A program made the translations under genes and the position numbers. A stretch of DNA of 64,000 nt from Methylorubrum rhodinum. Its GTDB lineage: Bacteria > Pseudomonadota > Alphaproteobacteria > Rhizobiales > Beijerinckiaceae. A model generated the notes under the pieces. That model did not search any database. It saw nothing but the letters and a program-made list of their open reading frames with translations, and had not been told where the DNA came from. This document shows, in pieces, positions 8,041-15,520 of this stretch. The stretch covers positions 1 to 64,000 of the forward strand of contig NZ_JACHOP010000009.1 of NCBI RefSeq assembly GCF_014199935.1, read 5' to 3'. Position 1 is the first letter of the stretch. The number at the start of each line of letters is the position of its first letter.

Positions 8041-9876
8041 TCACACCTCTTCGACACGCGCAACGATCTCGCAGACCACGCCCTCGGCCGGGAACCCGAT
8101 CCGGGCGCTGCCGCCGAGTTCGGAGGCCAGCCCGCGCTCGATCAGGCGGGAGCCGAAGCCGCGCCGGCTCGGCGTCGCCACCGGGGGGCCGCCGGTCTCG
8201 CGCCAGACGAGGTGGAGCCGGCGCAGGCCGTTCTCCGCGGGGCCGACCTCCCAGCCGAGCGCGACCCGGCCCTGGGCACGCGACAGCGCGCCGTGCTTGG
8301 CCGCATTGGTGCACAGCTCGTGCAGCACCATGCCGAGCGCCAGGGCGACGCGGGGCGGCAGGCGCAGGTCCGGACCCGAGAGGGTGAAGCGCGAGCCCCC
8401 GGCCTCGAACGGCCGCAGCACCTCGTCGATCACCGGGCGCAGACCCGCCCCGGCCCAGTGCTCCCGCGTCAGGATGTTGTGGGCCGCCGAGAGCGACAGG
8501 AGCCGCCCCTCGAAGGCGTCGCGCCGCTGCGCCGCCGCGCCGTCGAGCCCGCGGAAGCTCTGGAGCGCGAAGGATTGCACCGTGGCGAGCGTGTTCTTCA
8601 CCCGGTGGTTCAACTCGTCCACGAGGAGGCGGCGCGCCGAATCCCGCTGGCGCAGTTCCCGCGCCGCCGCGTCGAGGGCCTGGCCGAGGTCGCGGATCTC
8701 CCGCACCGGGGTCGCCGGCAGGACGGCGAGGGGCTCGCCGCGCCCGAGCCGCTCGGCCTGGGCGCAGACGGCGTCGAGCGGGCGCGCGAGCCGCCCGGCG
8801 AGAAGCCACGTCAGCAGCGCGCCGACGAGCGCCACGGCGAGGCCGGAGACGGTGATCGCCGTGCTCAGCTCCCGCACCGGAGCCAGCGCGCGGCCCGCAT
8901 CGACCCGCGCCGCGACGGTCCAGCCGAGGCCGGGATAGTCGCGAAAGCCCCGCGTCGGCTCTGTGGCGAAGAGATACGTGTCCCGGCCGTCCGGCCAGGG
9001 GCCGATCCGCGGGCCGGCGGCGTCGCCGCCGAGCCGCCGCGCGCCCGCGAGGGTCTTGGACGGCAGGGTCCGGTCGAGCAGGTCGGGCGGTCCGTGCAGC
9101 ACGCGGCCGTCGCGCGACAGGAGCAGGATCTCGGTGCCGGCCCGCTGGCGCGTCAGGGTGCGCTCGAAGGCGGCCACCGCCTCGCGCACCCAGGCCCAGT
9201 CGAGATGGGCCGCGACGATTCCGGCGAAGGCGCCGTCCGGCGCGCGGACGGGGGCGGCCAGGTCGACGAGGCGCAGGGGCTCGCCGCCCGCCTGCGGCAG
9301 CAGCTTGGCGAGCAGCTTCGCCTCGTGGACGTCGCCCGCGAAGGGCCGCTCGCGCCCGGCGAGGAAGTAGTCGCGGGCCGACACGTCCGCCCCTTCGATG
9401 AGGCCGTTGCTGGTGGCGACGATGCGGCCTGCCGCATCGGTGAGGAGCAGGATGGAATAGGCCGGATAGGTGGTCTGCAGCCGCTCCAGCACGGCGCGCT
9501 TGGCCGGCAGCGGCGCGTCGGGCTCGCGCAGGGTGTCGAGGGCGGCCACCACCTGCACGTCGCGCCAGCGCTCGAACATGCCCTGATCGAGGGTGCGGGC
9601 CATGTGGGCGGTCAGCTCGTCGAGCTGCGCGCCGACCTCCTGCTCCAGCCGGACGGTCGCCTGCCCGTGGACGAGGAGCGCGAGCGCGAGCGTCGAGACG
9701 ATCCCGAGCGTGCCGAAGGCCAGCGCCAGCGCGAGGCGCAGCGGCAGCACCGGCCACCGGTCCGAGAGGCGGTGTGCGGCGAGGGTCCCGGCGGAGGATG
9801 GGATCGGCGAGGCCAGCTCGGCGTCGGTCGGCATCAAGGGCGGCGCCTCGGGTTCTCGTGCGGCATCGGCATCCAT
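8041..9876 (-). CDS. HWE-type sensor histidine kinase with periplasmic Cache-like sensor
   Basis: 611 residues. There is a cytoplasmic N-terminus, a transmembrane helix (about 46-68), a large periplasmic region (about 70-330) resembling a double Cache sensor (YSILLLTDAAGRIVATSNG, ARDYFLAGRERPFAGDVHEAK), a second helix (about 343-365), a HAMP-like linker, and a catalytic C-terminus. The phosphoacceptor is H424 in DELNHRVKNTLATVQSF. The ATP domain has the WRE tripeptide (LVWRETGGPPV) that defines the HWE subfamily, common in alphaproteobacteria. No response regulator is adjacent, so this is an orphan kinase that could feed the general stress response (PhyR) or a stand-alone receiver. The ligand is unknown. 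Confidence 0.87.
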   Translation of the reverse strand: MDADAAREPEAPPLMPTDAELASPIPSSAGTLAAHRLSDRWPVLPLRLALALAFGTLGIVSTLALALLVHGQATVRLEQEVGAQLDELTAHMARTLDQGMFERWRDVQVVAALDTLREPDAPLPAKRAVLERLQTTYPAYSILLLTDAAGRIVATSNGLIEGADVSARDYFLAGRERPFAGDVHEAKLLAKLLPQAGGEPLRLVDLAAPVRAPDGAFAGIVAAHLDWAWVREAVAAFERTLTRQRAGTEILLLSRDGRVLHGPPDLLDRTLPSKTLAGARRLGGDAAGPRIGPWPDGRDTYLFATEPTRGFRDYPGLGWTVAARVDAGRALAPVRELSTAITVSGLAVALVGALLTWLLAGRLARPLDAVCAQAERLGRGEPLAVLPATPVREIRDLGQALDAAARELRQRDSARRLLVDELNHRVKNTLATVQSFALQSFRGLDGAAAQRRDAFEGRLLSLSAAHNILTREHWAGAGLRPVIDEVLRPFEAGGSRFTLSGPDLRLPPRVALALGMVLHELCTNAAKHGALSRAQGRVALGWEVGPAENGLRRLHLVWRETGGPPVATPSRRGFGSRLIERGLASELGGSARIGFPAEGVVCEIVARVEEV

Positions 9877-10166
9877 CGAAAGCCGGCAAGAGCGTTCGGG
9901 CCGATGCGCCGGCGGCGGCGGCGGGCCGAACCGACCGGACCTTCTTCGCCCGCCCGGACATGGGGAGCAATGGTCCGGTCAGGTGGAAACAAATTTCAGG
10001 AATGAGCGCGGCACGGTTGCATCGTTGCGCCGGTCGGCCGGCGACCCGCGCGCTTTTTTTGCGCCGCGAAGCACCACTTGCGCGCCCGTCAAGAATGTTC
10101 GTGCGGTGAAGCTTGACTATTTGCCTTCCCCGGCAACCCCGAGAAAAGCCCGAAAGCGGAGACGGC

Positions 10167-10391
10167 ATGGCGCTGGCAGCACCCCGGAAGGCGACGCGAA
10201 TCCGATCCCTCTGGTCGAGCCGGGACCTGCGTCCCCCGCCGCAGCCGGAGGGGCCGGAGCCCGCCGCCGTGACGCCCGCCGAGGAGAGCCTTCCTCAGCA
10301 TAGCCTCACCGCGCACGAACTGATCGCCATGGCCCGCGCGGCTCGGGCGCGGAGCCTGGCGGCGCAGGCCCCCGATCTCACTTCCGGTTGA
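10167..10391 (+). CDS. Small unknown protein
   Basis: 74 residues from ATG 10167, which has a GGAG-type ribosome site seven to ten bases before it (gcggagacggc). An in-frame TTG at 10113 would extend it by 18 residues. The product is basic at its N-terminus, has a Pro/Glu-rich middle, and ends in an amphipathic helix (TAHELIAMARAARARSLAAQ). No signal peptide, membrane segment or known family is seen. It is divergent from the sensor kinase and convergent with the unknown gene on the other strand. The codon pattern is ordinary for this genome, so it is plausible but not certain. Confidence 0.5.
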   Translation: MALAAPRKATRIRSLWSSRDLRPPPQPEGPEPAAVTPAEESLPQHSLTAHELIAMARAARARSLAAQAPDLTSG

Positions 10392-10415
10392 TCGCTTCGG
10401 AGAGGGCCGGCTCCT

Positions 10416-10441
10416 CCCTCGTCCCGCATGCGGGACGAGGG
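10416..10441. terminator. Perfect 26-bp palindrome between convergent genes
   Basis: The bases from 10416 to 10441 form an uninterrupted self-complementary palindrome (each arm CCCTCGTCCCGCA or its complement). It lies 25 bp after the small plus-strand gene and 95 bp after the minus-strand gene. A cruciform or stem of this strength between converging genes is most simply a bidirectional terminator, though no T-run follows on either strand. Confidence 0.5.
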
Positions 10442-10536
10442 AATGCGCGCCGCCGGCGCGGGGTCGGCACGGATATGCCGCCCGCCCCGTGAGGGACAGG
10501 CGGCGGGTCCGCTCCTGCAAAGCCGGGGCGTCGGGC

Positions 10537-11082
10537 CTACTGCACCAGCGCCAGCCGCGCCCGGCTCTCGGCGGTGCCGGTGCGGATGGCCGGCTCGGGA
10601 TGGCCGGCGAAGAAATCCTCCACCATCTCGCGCAGGATCTCGGCGAGGTCGCGGCCCCGGTCCGCCTCGACATGGATGTCGCTGCCGACCGAGCGGCCGA
10701 GGCTCGGCGCCCCGTTGCTCGCCAGCGCCGCGAGACGCTCGCCGTACTCGGCCCCGAGCCCGGTCACCGCGACGTAGTTGCGCCCGCCGAGCACCGGTCC
10801 GTACTTCACGCAGATGCGCAATTCCTTGTCGGCGGCGTTGCGGAGCGTCGCGGTGAAGCCGACGAAATCGTCGTGGTCCACCTCCGGCCTCGGGCAGTCG
10901 ATCCGGCCGTGGGCGACCCCGTCCTCCTCCAGCACCTCCCCCATCAGGGTCAGCGCCTCGGTGACGGGCGCCAGCGCCCGCGTGCCCTCTTCCAACAGCC
11001 GGGCGCGCAGACGGTTCTTCTGCGCGTCGGCGGCCCGCAGCCGGGCGCGGAAGCGGTTCTTGATGTCGAAAGGGTTCGTCAT
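10537..11082 (-). CDS. Conserved-looking hypothetical protein
   Basis: 181 residues, soluble, no signal peptide. An Arg-rich helical N-terminus (DIKNRFRARLRAADAQKNRLRARLL) is followed by a mixed domain with many acidic residues and the stretch KELRICVKYGPVLGGRNYVAVTG, which looks like adjacent beta strands. I do not recognise the family. It stands alone between a small plus-strand gene and the divergent yicC-gmk operon. Its codon usage matches the surrounding genes and its length, composition and lack of low-complexity sequence argue for a real gene. No functional suggestion can be supported. Confidence 0.65.
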   Translation of the reverse strand: MTNPFDIKNRFRARLRAADAQKNRLRARLLEEGTRALAPVTEALTLMGEVLEEDGVAHGRIDCPRPEVDHDDFVGFTATLRNAADKELRICVKYGPVLGGRNYVAVTGLGAEYGERLAALASNGAPSLGRSVGSDIHVEADRGRDLAEILREMVEDFFAGHPEPAIRTGTAESRARLALVQ

Positions 11083-11395
11083 GGGTCGGTCCCCGCGAAG
11101 AAGCTCCGGCGAAGATCCGGCACTCGCTCTCGAGTCCGAAGCTAGAAACTCGCGCAGTAAGCGTCAAGACGATGCACAGTATTCGTGCCTGCTTCAACGA
11201 CAGGCGACTGCGCGAGATTTGGCCGTGCCCGTTTGTTGGGCAGTCGCGGCCGGGACGTCGTTGGTGCGGTGCACCCCCGGCCCCAATTGTTCCCGCGTTG
11301 CGTCGTCCGACCCAAAGCGCGTATTCGGGTGAACCGCGCCCAGGTGGGCCGGTTCCGCGGCGCGTGTCGCCGCAAGCGTCGCGACGGGGGCAGGC
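11083..11395. other. Divergent intergenic region before yicC
   Basis: This stretch separates the minus-strand unknown gene from yicC. It should carry both promoters. The part from 11140 to 11220 is less GC-rich than the flanks. I see no clear -35/-10 pair, operator palindrome or RNA gene. Confidence 0.4.
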
Positions 11396-12280
11396 TTGGG
11401 CGGTTCGATCGCGAGCATGACGGGCTTCGCCCGCGCCGCCGGCACCACCGGCGCGGTGCAGTGGCTGTGGGAGATCCGCACGGTCAACGGGCGCGGGCTC
11501 GACATCCGGGTGCGGGTGCCGAACGGCTTCGAGGCGGCGGGCGAGGCCGCCCGTGCGGCGCTCTCCAAGGCGCTGGCGCGGGGCCAGTGCCAGCTCGGCC
11601 TGACGCTGACGCGCCCCGAGAATGCGGCGCGGGTGCGGATCGACGAGGCGCTGCTGGCCGACCTCGCCGCCTCGGTGGCGCGGGTGCCGCGGCCCGCGGG
11701 CATCGCGCCGGCGACCTTGGACGGGCTCCTGTCGGTGCGCGGCGTCGTCGAGGTCGAGGCGGAAGGCCCGGCCGACCCGGAGGCGCTGAACCGCGACCTC
11801 GCCGAGGGGGCCGAGGCCTTGGTCGCCGACCTCGCCGCCGCCCGCCGGGCGGAGGGCGCCTCGCTCCGGGAGATCGTGGGGGGCCAGCTCGCCGAGATCG
11901 CCCGGCTGACGAAAAGCGCCGAGGACTGCCCGGCCCGGCGCCCGGAGGCCGTGAAGGCACGGCTCACGGCCAGCATCGCCGCGCTCACCGACGGCACCGG
12001 GCTCGACCCCGACCGGCTGCATCAGGAGGCGGTGCTGCTCGCCGCCAAGGCCGACGTGCGCGAGGAACTCGACCGGCTTCGCGCCCATGTCGCCGCGGCG
12101 AACGATCTGCTGGCGGCGGGCGGCGCCATCGGGCGCCGGCTCGACTTCCTGGCGCAGGAACTCGGCCGCGAGGCCAACACGCTCTGCGCCAAGGCGAACG
12201 ACATCGCGCTCTCGCGGATCGGACTCGACTTGAAGGCCGTGGTGGAGCAATTCCGCGAGCAGGTGCAGAACGTCGAGTGA
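11396..12280 (+). CDS. yicC: YicC/YloC family endoribonuclease
   Basis: 294 residues with the full YicC layout: the N-terminal motif SMTGFAR, a long Arg/Ala-rich middle, and the conserved C-terminal DUF1732 part (GRRLDFLAQELGREANTLCAKANDIALSRIGLDLKAVVEQFREQVQNVE). The start chosen is TTG 11396, because family members usually have a few residues before SMTGF and a GGGGGCAGG stretch precedes this TTG; ATG 11417 would begin exactly at MTGF. E. coli YicC has endoribonuclease activity and promotes degradation of the small RNA RyhB. The gene lies directly before gmk, a frequent arrangement in proteobacteria. Confidence 0.9.
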   Translation: MGGSIASMTGFARAAGTTGAVQWLWEIRTVNGRGLDIRVRVPNGFEAAGEAARAALSKALARGQCQLGLTLTRPENAARVRIDEALLADLAASVARVPRPAGIAPATLDGLLSVRGVVEVEAEGPADPEALNRDLAEGAEALVADLAAARRAEGASLREIVGGQLAEIARLTKSAEDCPARRPEAVKARLTASIAALTDGTGLDPDRLHQEAVLLAAKADVREELDRLRAHVAAANDLLAAGGAIGRRLDFLAQELGREANTLCAKANDIALSRIGLDLKAVVEQFREQVQNVE

Positions 12281-12288
12281 GCCAGGGT

Positions 12289-12969
12289 ATGAATCAGGGT
12301 CGGACGGAGGGCGGGCAGGACACAAAGGCCGGGCGGCGCGGCCTGATCCTGATCCTGTCCTCGCCCTCGGGGGCGGGCAAGACGACGCTGACCCGGGCGA
12401 TCGCGGCCGACGGCGGCTGGGGCCTCGATCTGTCGATCTCGGTCACCACGCGGGCGCGCCGCCCCTCGGAGATCGACGGGCGCCATTACCGCTTCATCGA
12501 CCGCGAGGCGTTCGAGGACCTGCGCGCCCGCGACGACCTGCTCGAATGGGCCGAGGTCCACGGCAATTTCTACGGCACCCCGCGCCGCCCGGTGGAGAAG
12601 ACCCTGTCGCAGGGGCGCGACATGATCTTCGACATCGACTACCAGGGCACGCGGCAAGTGCGGCAGCGCCTGCAGGAGGACGTCGTCACCGTCTTCATCC
12701 TGCCGCCGAGCTTTTCCGAGCTGCGCCAGCGGCTGGAGCGCCGCGCCGAGGATTCCCCCGAGACGATCGAGCGGCGGCTCGCCAACGCCCGCAACGAGAT
12801 GCAGCGCTGGAGCGAGTACGACTACGTCATCGTCAACGACGACCTCGACGAGTCCTTCCGCGCGCTCCAGGCGATCCTGGCCGCCGAGCGGCTCAAGCGC
12901 AGCCGCCGCACCGGCCTCTCCGCCTTCGTCGAGGGCCTGCTAGCAGAGGCCGCCGCGCCGCCGCGCTGA
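12289..12969 (+). CDS. gmk: Guanylate kinase
   Basis: 226 residues; converts GMP and ATP to GDP and ADP in purine nucleotide synthesis, in the cytoplasm. The P-loop PSGAGKTT lies at residues 26-33, and the GMP-binding region follows with SVTTRARRPSEIDGRHYRF. The lid and the DIDYQGTRQVRQ segment are intact, and the C-terminal YDYVIVNDDLDE motif is present. The length is slightly above the usual 205-210 because of a short N-terminal tail (MNQGRTEGGQDTKAGRR). ATG 12289 lies 8 bp after the yicC stop; GTG 12277, overlapping that stop, is an alternative in-frame start. Confidence 0.96.
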   Translation: MNQGRTEGGQDTKAGRRGLILILSSPSGAGKTTLTRAIAADGGWGLDLSISVTTRARRPSEIDGRHYRFIDREAFEDLRARDDLLEWAEVHGNFYGTPRRPVEKTLSQGRDMIFDIDYQGTRQVRQRLQEDVVTVFILPPSFSELRQRLERRAEDSPETIERRLANARNEMQRWSEYDYVIVNDDLDESFRALQAILAAERLKRSRRTGLSAFVEGLLAEAAAPPR

Positions 12970-13378
12970 CCGATCCGCGGCATCGGCCGGAAACGGTCTG
13001 CGCCGAATCGAACATTCTCCCGGAGGGGCGGCCCGGAGCCGCCGTGACGCCGGCGGCTCAGGCCGAGCCTGCGGCCGTCAGCCTCGACCGCGAGCGGGAA
13101 CGGTTTCCCCTCCTCGCGCATTCGCGCGCATCCTGACCGACCGTTTTCCGGTCGCTCTCGAATCCGGACAGGAACGCCACGTCCGCATCGGCATCTTTCA
13201 TCCATCAATTTCAATTGAGTGGATCGAGGATGCGGCATTTCCATATTCGGGGCGTCGCGCAGACTGCGAAGCCCGGCATCTAAACTATCATATTTCAATA
13301 TCAACACGTGCCGTGCCGGCAAAGAACCAGCAAATGACATTTCTTCAACGGGCCGTCGCCCGCAGGGAGCACGCCGCC
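12970..13378. other. Intergenic region between gmk and the RTX gene
   Basis: The first part holds a GC-rich hairpin (GAGCCGCCG and its complement, 13036-13059) without a T-run, a weak terminator candidate for gmk. From about 13190 the sequence becomes AT-rich and carries a palindrome described separately. The last 60 bp before the RTX start include an AGGGAG ribosome site. No gene is seen on either strand. Confidence 0.45.
13200..13224. promoter_or_regulatory. Near-perfect inverted repeat upstream of the RTX gene
   Basis: The arms ATCCATCAATT and AATTGAGTGGAT are separated by two bases and differ by one inserted base. It lies in the AT-rich part of the intergenic region, about 155 bp before the RTX start codon. 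It could be a regulator binding site; the regulator is unknown. Confidence 0.35.
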
Positions 13379-15457
13379 ATGCCGCAAACCATCGTCATCG
13401 AGACGCCCGAATCCGGTCAGACCCGGGTCACCTTCACCTCGGCCGAGGTGGGGAACGGAAATTCCAACGATTCCGGAACCATGGCCAACCAGGACGGCGG
13501 GCTCGCCGTCCGCGTTCAGGCGGAGGGGTCCGGCGACACGCTGACCGGGCCGGTCTCGCGCTACACCGACGAGGACGTCGTCTTCGTCTACGAGGGTGGG
13601 GCGGGCACGTTCGACGTGCGCGACCTCGTCAGCGGCACGCAGCGCGGCGATCAGTTCGCCACGGTCCAGCTCGGCACCGCCGGCAACGATCTCCTGGGGT
13701 CCTCCGAGGAGGACCGCCCGACCTACATCAACGCCGGCCAGGGGGGAGACTTCGTCGTGGGCGGCGAAGCCAACGATTTCCTGGTGGGCGGAGGCGGCAA
13801 CGACCGGCTGGCGGGGAACCTCGGCGACGACGGGATCCTGGGCGGCGGCGGCGACGACGTGGCCGTGCTCAACGTCTCGACGGACGGGACCGACCGGATC
13901 GATCTCGGGGCCGGCGCGGACCGGATCGAGGTGGGTCGCGCCACGTCCGGGCAGGTGCGCCTCAGCTTCACCTCGGCCGAGGTCGGCAACGGCAGCGTCA
14001 ACGACGGCGGGACGCTGACGAACCAGGACGGCGGCCTCGCCGTCCGGATCCAGTCCGAGAACGGAGCCGATGGACTGACAGGGCCGGTCAGCCGCGCCGA
14101 CGACGAGGGCATCACCTTCGTGGCGGCCGAAGGCGTGACCTTCGACGTGCGCGACCTCGTCAGCGGCGTGCAGCGCGGCGACCTGTTCCGCACGGCGACG
14201 CTCGGCACGGAGACGGGCGAGACGCTCACCGGCACGGGCGAGGCCGACTACATCAATGCCGGCCAGGGCGACGACAGCGTCATCGGCGCGGCCGGCGACG
14301 ACTTCCTCGTGGGCGGGGCGGGCAACGACACGCTCGACGGTGGGACCGGGGCCGACGGCCTCCTCGGCGGAGGCGGCGACGACACCTACCTCGTCGACAA
14401 TGCCCGTGATCGCGTGATCGAGGCGGCCAGCGGCGGCACCGACCGGGTGTTCGCCTCCACGAGCTACGCTCTCGCCGCCGGACAGGAGATCGAGGGGCTG
14501 CAGTTGCTGGCCGCGACGACCGGCGACTTCGACCTGACCGGCAACGAGTTCGCCAACAGCCTCGTCGGCAACAACAGCGCCAACGTCCTCAACGGCGGTG
14601 CCGGCGCCGACCGCCTCAACGGCCGGGGCGGCAACGACACCTACATCGTCGACAATGCCGGCGATCAGGTGTTCGAGGCGGCCGGCGGCGGCAGCGACAC
14701 GGTGCTGGCCTCCACGAGCTACGCCCTCGCCGCAGGACAGGAGATCGAGGGGTTGCAGTTGCTCTCCGCGACGACCGGCAATTTCGACCTGACCGGCAAC
14801 GCGTTCTCCAACAGCCTCGTCGGCAACAACAGCGCCAACGTCCTCAACGGCGGTGCCGGCGCCGACCGCCTCAACGGCCGGGGCGGCAACGACACCTACA
14901 TCGTCGACAATGCCGGCGATCAGGTGATCGAGGCGGCCGGCGGCGGCAGCGACACGGTGCTGGCTTCCACGAGCTACGCCCTGGCCGCCGGACAGGAGAT
15001 CGAGGGGTTGCAACTGTTGTCCGCGACCGGCGCACAGGGCTTCAGCCTGACCGGCAACGCGTTCGCCAACAGCCTCGTCGGCAACATCGGCGACAACGTC
15101 CTCGACGGCGGCGCCGGTTCCGACCGTCTCACCGGCCGCGACGGCGACGACACCTTCGTGTTCTCGACGGCGATCGGCAGCGGCAACGTCGACACCATCG
15201 CGGACTTCTCGGGCGGCGACACGATCCGGCTCTCGGCGTCGGTCTTCACCGCGCTGACCGCGGGCGACCTCGATGCCGACGCGTTCAAGGATGTCGGGGC
15301 GGGCGGGACGGTCGATGCGAGCGACCGTATCGTCTACGACAGCTCCACGGGCGCGCTGTCCTACGACGCGGACGGCTCGGGCGCGGGGGCCGCGGTGCAG
15401 TTCGCCACCCTCGAGAACCGGGCCTCGCTGAACGCGGGCGATTTCGTCGTCGCCTGA
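13379..15457 (+). CDS. RTX-type calcium-binding repeat protein
   Basis: 692 residues from ATG 13379, chosen because AGGGAG stands at a good distance before it; in-frame starts at 13313 and 13334 add residues without features. The first half contains two copies of an approximately 170-residue unit (VTFTSAEVGNGNSND... and LSFTSAEVGNGSVND...), each ending in glycine-rich nonapeptides such as GGGGNDRLAG. The second half contains 85-residue repeats with GGAGADRLNGRGGND, the Ca-binding beta-roll pattern. The C-terminus (VDTIADFSGGDTIRLSASVF, then YDADGSGAGAAVQFATLEN) is the usual end of type-I-secreted RTX proteins. It is probably exported without an N-terminal signal and folds in external calcium. 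No toxin or enzyme domain is visible, and no dedicated type I secretion genes are next to it. Confidence 0.85.
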   Translation: MPQTIVIETPESGQTRVTFTSAEVGNGNSNDSGTMANQDGGLAVRVQAEGSGDTLTGPVSRYTDEDVVFVYEGGAGTFDVRDLVSGTQRGDQFATVQLGTAGNDLLGSSEEDRPTYINAGQGGDFVVGGEANDFLVGGGGNDRLAGNLGDDGILGGGGDDVAVLNVSTDGTDRIDLGAGADRIEVGRATSGQVRLSFTSAEVGNGSVNDGGTLTNQDGGLAVRIQSENGADGLTGPVSRADDEGITFVAAEGVTFDVRDLVSGVQRGDLFRTATLGTETGETLTGTGEADYINAGQGDDSVIGAAGDDFLVGGAGNDTLDGGTGADGLLGGGGDDTYLVDNARDRVIEAASGGTDRVFASTSYALAAGQEIEGLQLLAATTGDFDLTGNEFANSLVGNNSANVLNGGAGADRLNGRGGNDTYIVDNAGDQVFEAAGGGSDTVLASTSYALAAGQEIEGLQLLSATTGNFDLTGNAFSNSLVGNNSANVLNGGAGADRLNGRGGNDTYIVDNAGDQVIEAAGGGSDTVLASTSYALAAGQEIEGLQLLSATGAQGFSLTGNAFANSLVGNIGDNVLDGGAGSDRLTGRDGDDTFVFSTAIGSGNVDTIADFSGGDTIRLSASVFTALTAGDLDADAFKDVGAGGTVDASDRIVYDSSTGALSYDADGSGAGAAVQFATLENRASLNAGDFVVA
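14459..15170 (+). repeat. 255-bp tandem repeats inside the RTX gene
   Basis: Three units start at 14459, 14714 and 14969, an exact 255-bp (85-codon) period judged from the recurring acgagctacgc. The first two are almost identical at the base level, including a run of more than 100 bases beginning at gtcggcaacaac; the third is shorter and more diverged. Recombination between units could change the length of the protein. Confidence 0.85.
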
Positions 15458-15484
15458 CGCCCAACCGCCGCGACACGTCCGAGC

Positions 15485-15510
15485 GCCGGAGCCGAACCCT
15501 CGGCTCCGGC
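15485..15510. terminator. Bidirectional terminator hairpin
   Basis: A perfect 11-bp stem (GCCGGAGCCGA and its complement) with the 4-base loop ACCC, between the RTX gene and the convergent ABC exporter gene, 28 bp after one stop and 11 bp after the other. Confidence 0.7.
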
Positions 15511-15520
15511 GTCTTCCGTT

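Noticed and set aside
8041-10168. Alternative long minus-strand frame over the HWE kinase (7898-10168)
   Set aside because: Its translation is Arg/Ala/Pro low complexity in a different frame; the 8041-9876 frame carries the full kinase motifs.
14459-15170. CRISPR-like array
   Set aside because: The periodic repeats are 255 bp, lie in one coding frame and encode RTX beta-roll units; there are no short repeats with spacers.
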